Positions 44,539 through 56,679 of a stretch of DNA of 64,000 bases are shown here, in pieces. The position numbers and the translations under genes were made by a program. The notes under the pieces are model-generated. The model saw only the letters and a list, made by a program, of their open reading frames with translations. It was not told the DNA's origin and did no database searches. Location: contig JAKUHH010000091.1 in NCBI GenBank assembly GCA_022701365.1, forward strand, positions 186,001 through 250,000, written 5' to 3'. The stretch comes from Mycocentrospora acerina. Its lineage: Eukaryota > Ascomycota > Dothideomycetes > Pleosporales. The stretch's first letter is position 1, and every line of letters starts with the position of its first letter.

Positions 44539-46759
44539 GAATGCAGTCGTGTTTGCTACGCCGTTATGAGTGATGATCTAGGAGTTTGGGAAAGCATCTA
44601 TCATTGCGCAGCTACGATGCGTATGCTTCATCTTTGTTGCGCTATCTTCTGTCACTTCAGTCATTGCGAGGTGTTATTTGCTTACTTGCTTGCTTGCTTG
44701 TTTGATCTGTTTAGTTGGATTTTTTTTATTTCGTCTCTTTGTTTAAGCAAAGGCATGGTACTGGCGCGGAATCTCCTTCAGGACTGTTGTGTCCGTTGGA
44801 TGTGGATCTCCTTTCCAGCATACAGCGATGATTCCCCTTTATGCGTTTTTTGTCTGCTTACTGGGTTTGTCAGGAGCCGGCGTTGGAGAGACTGGGGTTG
44901 TAGTTTCCTTGCTTCCTTTCGTTGCTGCGAGCACTGCTTCTGCTCATTTATGCTTGTTACTTTTATGTCGGATCCGTGAAAGTTGAATTGGTTTAAGGGG
45001 GGATGGGGGAGGTGGCTATGAATGGAGGTTCCGTTTATGCTACGAGTGTGCGTTTCTGAGGGGTCCTTGCTGCTTCTTCCATTGGCCATGGCTATGGTCA
45101 GGCTGGAAACATCAGATAGGACTGTGCAAAGCCATCGCATACGCATTACGGCGCTATCATTTAACTCTGTGCATGGAATAGTGCATGGAATGGAGGGGAC
45201 GATTCTGCATGGGTGGACGAGCGATGCGAGGTATATCCTTTGAGTTTTCTTTTTATCGCTTCTAATAATTTTCATTCGCTTGTTGCTCATCTCATTTAGA
45301 CTGGCATTGCGAGCTCCTCTTACGGCATACCCGGAGCGGGACGACATTCTGTCTTTACAGCGACTTTTTGTGGCTTTGGACTAGCATTTGTTTGGATTTT
45401 TTGTTTTGCGACATCAACGGCCTATACATCATATATTCTTTTGAGATGCCCTCATTGTCGCTGGTTTGCAATGCTTGGTGCAACGAAGAGATTTATACTA
45501 CCCCCCTAACAGCACTTAATAAAAGTCTTATTGCTATTACTCGTGCGTTTACTTCCCGGTCCCCAGGTTTTTGACTTTCGGTTCGACGGGGATTGGTGGG
45601 GAAAATGTAGGCATTGCTCAGATATGTGAGTGATCATGCTTACGGGACAAGTGGTACTCGCTGTCGTACTCGAAGGCATGATTCATGAATATTAAACACA
45701 ATGACTACTCGATCGTACGTACTTGCACCACACAGTGCATTCTTGCCAACTTTAAAAACAACAAAAAGTGTGGCAGCGGTCGAACTACTCGACCACAATA
45801 CAGGCAGAATACAACATCTGCCCACAGTGTCACAATCACATAGCACTGTGGCAAGGATGCACACTTTAAATGCTTCTAAACAAGAATAGGTATGTCTCGG
45901 TACAATTACACGCAGTGGCACGGAAATAGCCTGGGCGCTCTAGTATGATCCGAATGTTGTTCTGCCGCAAGTACAATGTTGTCAGGACATGGAGACGAAG
46001 CCCAGACAATATTTAGTTGCGGCCCAGGAGATGTGGTTATGCTTTTAGGACTGTCTGCAGATGCAGATGATCAAAGAGGGCACAGTGAGTATCTCCGGGG
46101 TTCTCTGGTAAAGAGATGGATGTTTGTGCTGGAAAGAGGGTTGGTTAATAGTGATGTGCAGAATGCCACGACCAGGCAATGCATCGTGATAAGACGCTGA
46201 GCGGCTCAACGAGAGCTGTCGCCATTGTCCATCTTCTGAGATGATGAGATCGTGGCGACACGCTGTACGCAGGAGGCACCAGCGTGGTGCGGTTGTGTTT
46301 GGAGTGATGTGAAGGTTGGAGGGAAGAGGGCGCAAACGAAAATTTATACAAAGTCCAGAAGCGGAAAGTTCCGCCAGATTCCTAGGGCTCGTGCACGTAC
46401 ACTTCTGTGATGCAAAAGCTCCAGCCCGCCAAAGATGTCGGATGTGTCGTGTCGTGTCGCCAAAACATTTTTGGTGCTTTGCTTCCCCGCAGCATTCGAG
46501 ACGGAATTGACTGCTATCGTCGGCTGCGTGGTGCGGAATTGAGCGGTTGCATGTCCAAGGCCCTGCCAAGACCCCGTCTTGTCGGCGCTGGTTCGATCGT
46601 CGGAATGTTTTCGCCGCGAGTGTTCTCCGAAGAGACGGTTTCACTCCTTCGGCCCCACACATCAACACCCGCTGTCCCGCACTTCTGGGGACTCAATTGC
46701 CGTTTTATATCTTGTCTCTACCCAGGTCATTTGTTGCTTTCATCCAACGCTGATACGCA
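44539..46759. other. 2.2-kb intergenic
   Basis: 3' region of the Whi3-like gene and promoter of cytochrome b5 reductase. A 207-codon minus frame (46,045-46,668) and a 189-codon minus frame (44,778-45,347) have no recognisable features and are not accepted. No RNA gene recognised. Confidence 0.5.
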
Positions 46760-47835
46760 ATGTCTTCCGTAACGTATGTCGAAGCTATGGGCAACCCTTC
46801 CAACACCGCAGCTAACAAGCTTCTTAACAGAGACTACCTGCCCTACATTGTGGCGCTCGCGGCGGCCGTCATTGGCTTTGCGGTCTACAGCAGCACCAGC
46901 GGTGGTAGGATCAGCCGGCTTGCAGACGTTAGAGGCTTTGAGCTGACACATGCAGGATCCCGCAAGGTGCTGAAGCCCACCGAGTTCCAGGAGTTCAAGC
47001 TCGCCGAGAAGAAGGTTCTCTCGCACAACACCGCCATGTATGCTGTCTGCAACCATCCACGATAACACCCAAGGCTGACGCTCATAGCTACCGTTTCAAG
47101 CTTCCCCGCGAAAATGACATTCTCGGCCTCCCCATCGGCCAGCACATCTCCCTCGCCGCCACCATCGCCGGCCAGCCCAAGGAAGTCGTCCGCTCGTACA
47201 CGCCCACATCCTCCGACCACGACAAGGGGCACTTTGATCTCCTCATCAAGTCATACCCCACCGGAAACATCTCCAAGCACGTTGCCAACCTCAAGATCGG
47301 TGACACAATGAAGGTCAAGGGCCCCAAGGGCGCTATGGTTTACACTCCCAACATGGTCAGGCACTTTGGTATGATTGCTGGCGGAACTGGAATCACACCC
47401 ATGCTCCAGGTTGTCAAGGCTATCATTCGCGGCCGTGAGGCTGGTGACAAGACCGAGATTGACCTTCTCTTCGCCAATGTCAACCCCGAGGATATTCTGC
47501 TCAAGGACGATCTCGACGCGCTGGCGGCCAAGGACTCCAAGTTCAGGGTCCACTACGTGCTCAACAACCCGCCTGAGAACTGGACCGGTGGTGTCGGCTT
47601 TGTTACCGAGGATCTCATCAAGCAGAAGCTCCCCGCCCCGGCTAGCGACGTCAAGGTTTTGATCTGCGGTGTAAGTTTTTTTCTTCTTCCTAATCTCTAC
47701 GTAAATCTACTCATTAGCTAATTTTTTTGCCAGCCACCTCCCATGGTTTCTGCCATGAAGAAGGCTACCGAGAGCTTGGGCTTCACAAAGGCAAGGGCTG
47801 TCAGCAAGCTCGAGGACCAAGTCTTCTGCTTCTAA
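46760..47835 (+). CDS. cbr1: NADH-cytochrome b5 reductase
   Basis: Four exons (46760-46773, 46831-47037, 47088-47670, 47734-47835) give 301 aa. The first intron of 57 nt has GTATGT, a CTAAC branch and AACAG; it is a multiple of three without a stop, so its retention would add 19 residues. Others are 50 and 63 nt (GTATGC...CATAG; GTAAGT...GCCAG). After an N-terminal anchor (YIVALAAAVIGFAVYSSTS) the enzyme shows EFKLAEKKVLSHNTAIYRF, the FAD-binding RSYTPTS, GNISKHVANLKIGDT, the NADH-binding GGTGITPMLQVVKAI, and at the C-terminus CGPPPMV (here spliced across intron 3) and KLEDQVFCF. It passes electrons from NADH to cytochrome b5 at the ER and outer mitochondrial membrane, for lipid desaturation and sterol synthesis. 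Conserved length. Confidence 0.93.
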
Positions 47836-48683
47836 GTGACAAATTGAACGAAGCTCCCAACAGAAAGGCGAAGAAATAGACTATCAATTCAAGAACCATC
47901 AGCTGGAAGAAGGATGAGGATGATGATGATGATGATGATGACGATGGAAAACTGTATTGAATTTGATTCAAGCATGAGCGTACTCGTTACGAATTGTAAT
48001 TTACATGAGCTGCTGCAATAGAGCAAGCAATGAATATAACATGGGCGAATTGAACGTACTAGAAAACCTTTCAACTTCAACATCCTCCAAAGAGGACTTG
48101 TCGCAAGCAAAAATATCCAACAAGACATGAAAAATTACTAAAATTTCATAAATCATACCCCATCATCCTTGAATAACCAATACCGCTTGCTCAACAGACC
48201 AAAAGATAAATACAAAAAAATGGGTAGCCAAGAGCTACCAGGCTCTGCCAAAAAAATTCCTTTCCCAATTCGTATGCTCTTACTCCCCTTTGCCAAAAAA
48301 AAGGACCATTGGTATCTCTCCAAATCCCTTTTTCCCCTCACCGGCCCCAATTCACAAAAACGCCCTAGATCGGATTATCACTCTTATAGTCCTCTTCCTT
48401 CCTACTCCGCACAAATTCTTGCCGTCATTGCGCTCACACTCGCTCTCACCCTCACTATCCGAGGCGACAGCATCAATATTCATCTTCTCGGTAGTTTCGC
48501 ACGCCTTTCCAGCATCTCTATCCAACACCTCTTCCATTACCACTGGTTCTTTAACATCACCAGAGAACTTCTCAATGCGATCCAGCTCCTCTGCATCCTC
48601 TTCTTCCTCAATGCACGGATGCAGCTGTGTATATCTCATCATCCGGGACCTCCGTACTCTCCGCCCCTCAGAGATCCCATGTT
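47836..48683. other. Convergent 3' spacer
   Basis: 3' regions of cbr1 and the myosin gene, with a GAT microsatellite at 47,914-47,947. A 96-codon acidic minus frame (48,352-48,642) could be a further myosin exon; see findings. Confidence 0.5.
47914..47947 (+). repeat. (GAT)n microsatellite
   Basis: About ten GAT/GAG/GAC units in the 3' region. Confidence 0.75.
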
Positions 48684-51600
48684 CTACAAAAAACCCTTTT
48701 GGCCGGAGACGCGACGCAAATTACTTCGGACGCTCCCGAATCGGCCCTTGTCGTTTGCAGGAACTCCTCCAAACTCAAGTCCTATCGAGCTCCCTCTTCT
48801 GCTTCTCGCATCGCCTGCATCACTCCCTGTGGCAGCGGGAACGCCCAGTATACTCCTCCTCTCCACACGAAGGTTCTTCCAGCCTTCAAGCTCACGTTCA
48901 AGGCGGAGATTCTTCTCCTTTTCCTCGCGGAGTTCACGATCGGCGCGCTTAGCGGCGAGCTGGTTCGTCGAGTCTGAGGACTGAAGTTCATCGATTGCGG
49001 CAAGGAGGTTGGAAATTTTGTCGCGGGACTTGCCAAGGTCTTCCATAATCGAGGCGTTTTGCTTGTCGCGGCGCTCAATCTGAGTTTGCAAGTCCTTGAC
49101 TGTGCGATCGACGTTACGAACGCTGCGGGATTCGACTAGGCGCGTCGACTCAGAGTTCTCAAGGGCTTGCTCGAGCTATATTGCCAGTTAGCGTTGTTAG
49201 ATGTGGATGGAAAACACTGTAGCTTACCTCTTGGATCCGGCCGTGAAGGAACCTAACGTCTTTTCCAGCAGAACCGCTGTACCCCTTGGTTTCCAAATCT
49301 ACGAGGCGAAGTTGAAGGTCCTTCAAGTTCTTTTCTACAGAGGCCTTGCTCTTGTGAAGCTGGACATTCGCTTCCCTTTCGGCGACGATGTCCTTCTGAA
49401 GCTCTTGTGAGAGGGCTTCAGCACGACGCATCTTGCCAACTGCGGCAGCAGCAATATCTTCTTGCTGAGCAAGACCAGATTTGAGGTCCAAGAGCTCACG
49501 GTCGTAAGATGCGGCATGGCGCATGGCTGGAGACTCTGAGTGAGAAAGATCCTCAAGTTTGTCTGCCGCTTCTTGTAGGCGTGACTCGAGACGCCTCTTC
49601 TCTTCAATAGCAGAGTCGCGTTCTGCGGCCAGGTCGTCAACATTCGTCCGGAGCGTGCGAACCTGCGATAGCAAGTTCACAATCTTCGATTGAGCCTCGT
49701 TGTGCGCGTTTGCAGCTTCATCACGAGAATTCGAGATTACCTGTAGTGTCATTTCAAGGCGGCTCTTCTCCTTTGCCCAAGTGGACGAGTTGAGAACCTC
49801 GTCGTCCCATTTGCTTCTCATGGCCTCGATTTCTTCGCGTAGTTGGCCGTTCTGTGTCTTCACGTAAATGACATTCTCGCGTTCCAGATCAAGCTCATGC
49901 GTAAGCGTAGAAAGCTCAGTCTGGTACTTCTTCCGTGTCTGCTCGAGTGACGACTCGTTGTCTTCGATGTCATGAGCACGCTGGCTTCTGTAGTCCTCTA
50001 GCTCGTTCTGAAGACGCTTCTTGGCCTGCAGAGCTGTCTCGAGGTCAGTCGAGAGATCTTCGACACGCTCCTCGTACTGCTGGACCTGGCGCTGGTAATC
50101 CTCAACCATGCCATCGATCTCCTTGCGTTCGGCCATGATCGTGGCACACGTGTCTTCGGCTTCACGTGCTTGAGACTTCGCGAACTGCTCAGCCCGAGAA
50201 GCTTTCAAAACTGCTATTTCTGCCTGCTCAAGCTTGTTGAAGTACTCGTCAGCCCTGCTCTTATACAGGCCCAAGCTAGACTGCACATCTACTAAAGTGG
50301 AGGTCTCGTTGTCCAGTCGAATCTGGAGATCGGCGAATTCTTGCAGAAGTTGGTTGTGATTGGCTTGTTCTTGTTCATGGTCTGCAGCGATATCCTCGAG
50401 CTCCATTTGAACGTCCTGAAGCTCAATCTCTAAAGCGGTCTTGACTTGCTTGATATCGTCAAATGCAGTCTTTGCATCCGCAAGCTCGTTGACAGCGGCA
50501 TTGTGCGCATGCACAATCGACTTCCGCGATTGTTCTTGCGAGGTAATTAGATCGAAGAGCTCCTCATGAGATTTGGTCTGCACTTCCTGGTATGACAGCT
50601 GTCCAGAGCGGAGACTGTGTTCAAGAGTAGACACCTTCTTGGCAGAGTCGTCGAGCATGTCGTGCAGTCGGTAGTTTTCGCGCTCGAGTTTTTGAACACG
50701 TCGAACAGATGGGCTGTCGTCTTGCCAGATATTGCGAGTGGGTGATCTTTCGATCTGACTTTGTAGATGCTTGTTGCGCATCTCTGACATCTGCAACTGA
50801 TTTTGAACCAATTCAAGTTCGGCAGCCATATCCATACGGTTGTTGTACGCGACCGTATCGACCGTGTGGTCAGAATGCGCAGACTCGTGGGTGTTGTTGC
50901 TCATATGTCGCTGGTTGGTTGGAGTGTTTATCTTTGAGAATGGCAGCCGGTTCTCGCTGTCCTTGCGGACATGTGTAGGCGATCGACGAGCATTTGATTG
51001 ATTAATTTGGCTGCCATTCATCTCCTCCAATAGCGCACGCTTCGAGTTAGCATGGCGTGCGTCCATATCATGGATTTCGCCCTCATGCCTTTCCCTGAGT
51101 TCCTCGAGTTGAGCCTCGGCGCGCGAGTATCTTTCTGTTGCCACGCGAAGAGCTTGATTAGCAGCCTCGATACGCTCCGCAGCATTAACAGCCCTGGTGA
51201 TCTCGGGCTTGGCAGCATCATATGTGATAGTAACGTCCGCCGATTCCGGATCAAAGACTTTACGCAAGAGGACGAGCTGCCTATGGCATTCTTCCAATTC
51301 AAGGTTGCTGTTGTCAAGAGTTGTCTGTACTGCACGCGTGTTTGCTTGAGCCTGCGTGCGCAGCTGTCGTTCTGTCTCAAGCTTGCGGTTCACGTCTGCA
51401 AGCTGAAGGTTGACGGTAGAAGAAGCCTTCTCTGCATTGCGGCTGGTTTTGTGCTCTCTCGTGACCTCATGGTTTAGATCCTCGAGGCTGAGGGACAGCT
51501 TCTCCTTCTGCTTCTCTAGGGAGACAATGGCAAGCTGGGCATCTTCAAGCTGGCGGAACAAGCGTTTGTTCTCCTCCTCCGCTTTTGACTTCTCTGCGGT

Positions 51601-54600
51601 AAGCTGGATAATCTTGGAACGCTGGGTTTCGCCAGCGCGAGAGTTCGACCGTGCAATATCCAAATTCTTCTGCTGGACTTTGTTGAGTAGGGCACGGTTG
51701 TCGTTCTCAGAGGCTGTCAGTCGGCCCTTGATGGTGACCAGCTCACGTTCAAGGCGTTCCTTTTGCTGATCGTTGCGATCTCTGAACGAATCAGACTCAG
51801 CAAGCATCTGGGTTAGATTGTGAACTTGCTCAGCAAGATCATCACGTTCTGCCTCAAGTTGATCAAGCTGTTGATCTTTTTCCTCGATTTCCTGCTGTTG
51901 ATTGACTTGCCGTTCGAGCGCCACCCGTGACTGTGCATGCTCCGCCTCGACGTCAGCATTTAGCTTCTCCTCCTGCAATTTAAGGTACTGTTCGCGGAGG
52001 TTGCGTATCTCGTCCTGGTAATCTTTTCGCTCCTTTTCAAGAGAAGTTCGAGATTCAGTAGCTCGGCGTAGGACGTCTTGCTGTGCATACATCTCTTTTT
52101 CAATTGTGATCTTCGACTCGTTGAGGGCATCGTAGTCGCGCTTCAATGTATCGTACCTATGTTCCCCAAGCATTTCAACATCATCTCGCGATTGCCTTTC
52201 CCGACTGAGTTCTTTCTGAACTTCAAAGAGTTCAGTCTTGAGACCCTCGATCTGTTGTTCGACAAGTTTGCGTCCTTCACTGTACTGAGCATCTTCTGAA
52301 ATCTTTTCCTCGAGCAGACTTCTGGCATCGGCAGCCTCGCGCTCTAGCTGTTGTGTCTTCGAGCGCAAAGCATCCAGTTCTGCTCTGGCCTCGCGTAAGC
52401 GGCTCTGTAAGTCATCGTGTCTGGAAGCTAAGGTTTGCTTTTCAGCGTCAAAAGTTCGGCGATCAGACTCGTACGTCTTGAGGTCGACCTTAAGAATAGC
52501 TAGTTCACTCTCTTTTCGACGGATGAGGTCTTCGAAGCTGGTAGAGGTAGTGGAGAGATCCGTAAGCTGTTGTCGAATTTGCCGATTCTCATCGATAAGC
52601 TCCTTAATCTGATTCTTGCTCGCGTTTACTTCCTTGACAGAAGCTGCGAGCTTGATGTCCAGATCCTGGTCAGTCTTGAGGAGCTTTGCCTCCAGATCGT
52701 CAACTTTTCGTTCTTTCAGACTCAAGTGACTCTTTAGCATCTTTACTTCCTGGTTTAGAATTTCTTCTGCTTGGCTGCGCTGCTTGTAAGCAATTTCCAA
52801 GTCCTGCAGCTGCTGGTCCAAATGGGCAAGCTGTTCCTCAAGATCCCGTTTCTCGCCCTCGAGGTTGCCGATGAGTTCCCCAGCCTGCTCGAGCTCTCCA
52901 CGCCAAACTTCGGCTTGGTCTTCGATCATTTTCTTGGCTTCCAGTAACTCGTCTAACTGATCTTCGAGCTTGTCCTGATCTTCGATAGCACCAGCTAGCT
53001 TCTCCGCCAGTTCAGCTTCACGTAATTGAAGGCGCTTGAAAATCTCCTCCTTGTCTAGTGCAAGGGCACGCTCGCTTTCAAGAGTCTTCTGGATGCGTTG
53101 AATGTCCATTTCAGCTCTTCTGCGTTCGTCTTCAACGCGTTGCTTCTCTGTAGCCTCATGTTCCATCCTTGCCTCCAAGGCGACAATCATCTCGTCGCGT
53201 TTCTTCACTTCTGCGGCTTGGCGGGTTGCCCCGAGCAGAGGCCTCATACGTGCGAACAGCCTCCACCATGGGTCTGATTGGAGATCAAGATATACCTGGA
53301 AGTTGCGCTGGATAATGCGAGTCGCCTCGGCGCGGTAAAGGCGTTTGTGAGCTAGGCGGCGTTGGATGAAGCCTCGAGCCGCAGACTGGAAACGGATCAT
53401 GATATCTCGGATGAGCGCATCACGTTGGTCTTCTAGCTCAGCAAGTACACCAGCTCTAAAGAAAACCTTGGTCAAGCCGACACGGTAAAGAGCCCTGTCC
53501 ATGTTGAGCCTTTCCAAGATCAGGTTGGCAACAACCTGCCCCTCCAGATACCCTTTGGGAAGGTCATTACAGAGCACTTCATAACGTTGTCGGAACTCAA
53601 CAAAGGTCAACCTATTCGGAAATCCTGTGCGAGCGATTCGAATGCCTTCAAGCACACCATTGCATCGAAGTTGATCAAGAACTAGGGGAGCACTAAATTG
53701 CTTTGGTCGTTTCTTGTGATTGGGAAGTATGCATCGCACAAAGTGAGGATGGGTTGAATGGAGTTGTGACATCAAAATTGAAAGATGCTCCTTATGACGC
53801 TGTGCCACTGTTCGGAAGAGGCCTTTTTTGACGCGATTGCGAGCGCCACCCATGCCATCATCCACTTCTGCACAGTCTGCAAAGAGCCTTGCAACTTGTT
53901 TGTCGGTGGAAGCCGCCAAGATTCGTGTGACGTTGTCGTTCAGCGGGTCCTTGTTCTTCTCTAGCCAGTCCTCTGTAGAATATTCCACTTCGGCGGCGTA
54001 GTGGGTGAGCACGAAGCCCTGTGCGAGGAGCGAACGTTTATATTTTGTGCTCTTGCGATCCCATAGAGAGTGCAGCTTCTCAGTAAAAGACTTGTCAGTA
54101 GCTTTTGGCATGACACAGTCTTCGTCTAGGCAGGAAAAGATTCCTATCGGGTTAGGCAGTTCAATTAGATCTATGGTTGGCTGAAGGTCGCGTCCAAAGT
54201 CGATGAATTTCCACTCAATTTGCTCTCGTGCGTATTCCTCCTGTTCTAGAACAAACATGTGGTGATTAAAGAATTGCTGTAACTTCTCGTTGGTGTAATT
54301 AATGCAAAGCTGCTCAAAGCTGTTCTCGTCGAAAATCTCGAATCCTGCAATGTCGAGAACGCCAATGAAGCGGGAATCATCACCGCCAGAACCTGTCTGG
54401 TCTAACTGGTAATTAATACGGTCGACGAGGTCGCCGAACCCGCGCTCATAAATTCCCTTGGCCAGAGCGTCGATGCCAAGGTTGACTTGCTCAGGAGTTT
54501 GCACCTTCTCAACCCACTCCCGGCCGGCTTTGACCCGGGGATGAAGCAGCGCCTTGATGAAGTCGTCGACGGGTATGCCCAGCAGCTGGCACACCTTTTC

Positions 54601-56099
54601 TGTGTGTGCAGTAGCTTCGGGGTCAAGTGCAGCTTGGTCGGCTCGTCGACTTTCTTTGATGGCTCTGATGTTGCCGAGATGTAAGACTGCGGCAACAGTC
54701 TTGAGGATGGAGGCCTGCTCTTTGTCGGTAAATCCTATTATATGGAAAGCCTCAATCAGAGAATTCCATTCGTCGCGGTCGGACACTCCAGAAATAGCAT
54801 CGTTGCCATGCTTGGTGTAGTCAAAATCTTCGGTATCCTTATCGCCCAGCAAGAAATCTTGCTTCATCTTACTGTCCGCCCCGCGCAGTAGCTGGTAGAA
54901 GACGTGGTAGTTACGCTCATTTGAATTCAGTCTTACAACTCTAGACTTCTCGAGCAAGTACCAGTCGATATAGGCGCCAGCAATCTGCCCTGTTCGTGTA
55001 AATTTGATTCTGATAAACTTTCCGAATCGAGACGAGTTATTGTTCCTCACGGTTTGAGCGTTTCCAAAGGCTTCGAGAATTGGATTTGCTCGTAGTATTT
55101 GTTCAGAGAGATTGGAAATGTTGCGTCCTCCTGACTTTGCTCGTGGTGTATCCGAATTGGCGACTGCAGCCAAGTATTGAATGACCTTCTTTGTGTTCTC
55201 TGTCTTGCCGGCGCCAGACTCACCACTAGAAAATATTAGTAAGACTTATGAGAAGCTGGATAGGGGAACTCACGTTACGAGAATACTTTGGTTGGTGCCT
55301 TCATCTACAAGGTTCCGGAAAGCTTCGTCTGCCATGGCGAAGATGTGCGGCTTCGTCTCTTCTCTCCCCCGCCCCCGGTACATATTGATGTAGTCTCTTG
55401 AATAGATTGGTAATGGGCAGTAGGGGTTGACTGTGACCAGGAAGAGCCCGGAATAAGTCTATAGGCTGTCAGCTGTGGCACATGGCCCGTACGGCAGCGG
55501 CAACATACGTAGATTAGATCTGCCTGGTAACGCATGTGGAGATTATGGATGACTGAGGGTTCATTGAGATGCGTGAGCTCTGCCATATCACCAGCCTTGT
55601 CGAACTTGGCAGGATTGACTGGGTCGACGGCATCTGGGTCGACCTCTTGCTGGGAGCCATTGTCGCATTGTACAAGTAGCCGTCCGCCGGACAGCTCTTC
55701 TACTACCCAACCTCTGACAAATGCCGTAGTCGGATCCCTAAGCCAGACATAGCGCTTGCCTGAGAAATCGTTCTCGCCCTCTAGTATCCCGCCGAATCTG
55801 GGTGCGTCCTGGATGTCGTCTGAAATGAACTGTGGGGCGAATGTGCCCACTGGTGTGCTGTTGCGGTTTGTGCTTGCATGTGAGCGTATCGAGTCGCTGC
55901 GCCCAAACATGGAGTTGCTTAGGTGTGAGAGGGATTGGTTTCGTAGATGGGCCATCTTGAGTTCTGGTTCGGCGGCAAGCGGCGACGAGACGAGTGCGGA
56001 CTGCGGTCGTTGATTAGGCGTGGGACCTGGTGATGGTGTGGCCGAATTCCATGACCTGGCAAAGGGGCTGTTGCGTCGCGGATGAGCAGGCGCGCTCAT
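48684..56099 (-). CDS. Type II myosin heavy chain
   Basis: Four exons (56099-55509, 55458-55274, 55225-49228, 49175-48684) around introns of 50, 48 and 52 nt give 2,421 aa. After a Ser/Pro-rich N-terminus comes an SH3-like domain (KRYVWLRDPTTAFVRGWVVE), then the motor: TYSGLFLVTVNPYCPLPIY, the P-loop GESGAGKTENTKKVIQYLA (about residue 260), switch 1 NNNSSRFGKFI, switch 2 LDIAGFEIFDENSFEQLCIN, and LRCNGVLEGIRIARTGFPNR. IQ-like segments around residue 865 (AARGFIQRRLAHKRL, AEATRIIQRNF) bind light chains. The rest, some 1,450 residues, is an almost unbroken heptad coiled coil, which is the mark of class II and forms a long rod. It powers contractile-ring constriction at septa, as MyoB does in Aspergillus. 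The tail end is RRVSGQKGFL. The P-loop codon for Thr259 is split by intron 2. Divergent from the zf-C3H1 gene. Confidence 0.95.
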
Positions 56100-56679
56100 G
56101 GCGGTGTTGTGTTGACTAGAGATACGGGGCGGCAGGTGCGACGGAACGGGACTACCTTGCCGAGTCGTGCAGCATTGTCCAGCGTGCGGGGGACTTGAAA
56201 TGCGAGGGCACGTCTGCGAAACACAATGCAGCATGCAGATATGTGCAAGGGTGCAGAGGGATGCAGCGGCCACACGTCAGTGCTCTGAGGTCGAGGGCGT
56301 TGGAGAACACAGCAACAGCGATGCGGACGGCTGCATGCCCTTTGTTTACACACAGCGCCATGCTGCATGCTCCGGCCCTGGCAACAGTGTGGCGGGCCAA
56401 TCCCGGCGCTCCAGGCGCGAACTGCTGCACGTGACGCATACGAGTGGCCGCGCCGTCGATCCCGCGCCCGTCAAATTGAACATCTGCAACCGCAGCCCGG
56501 CTCTCACTGTCGCGCCTGCCTCTGCACCTCCCCACCACTCACCTCCCACACGACCAGCCAGCGCGCCTTCTCCGGGTCCACAGTCGCCGCCCCTCGATCC
56601 GTTGCCCGTTGACTTTTGGCGCTGCCTGATGCGCTGACGGCAGCTTCGACTGTGCACCGATCGCGTCGAGCTTCCCGCC
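56100..56679. other. Divergent spacer myosin/zf-C3H1 gene
   Basis: GC-rich 580-base promoter region; overlapping long frames on both strands look like composition effects. Contains AT-poor, CCCG-rich stretches. Confidence 0.55.

Noticed and set aside
46045..46668. 207-codon minus-strand frame upstream of cytochrome b5 reductase
   Set aside because: No recognisable motif, odd composition rich in Cys/His/Arg, and short antisense frames of equal quality; lies in the promoter side of a real gene.
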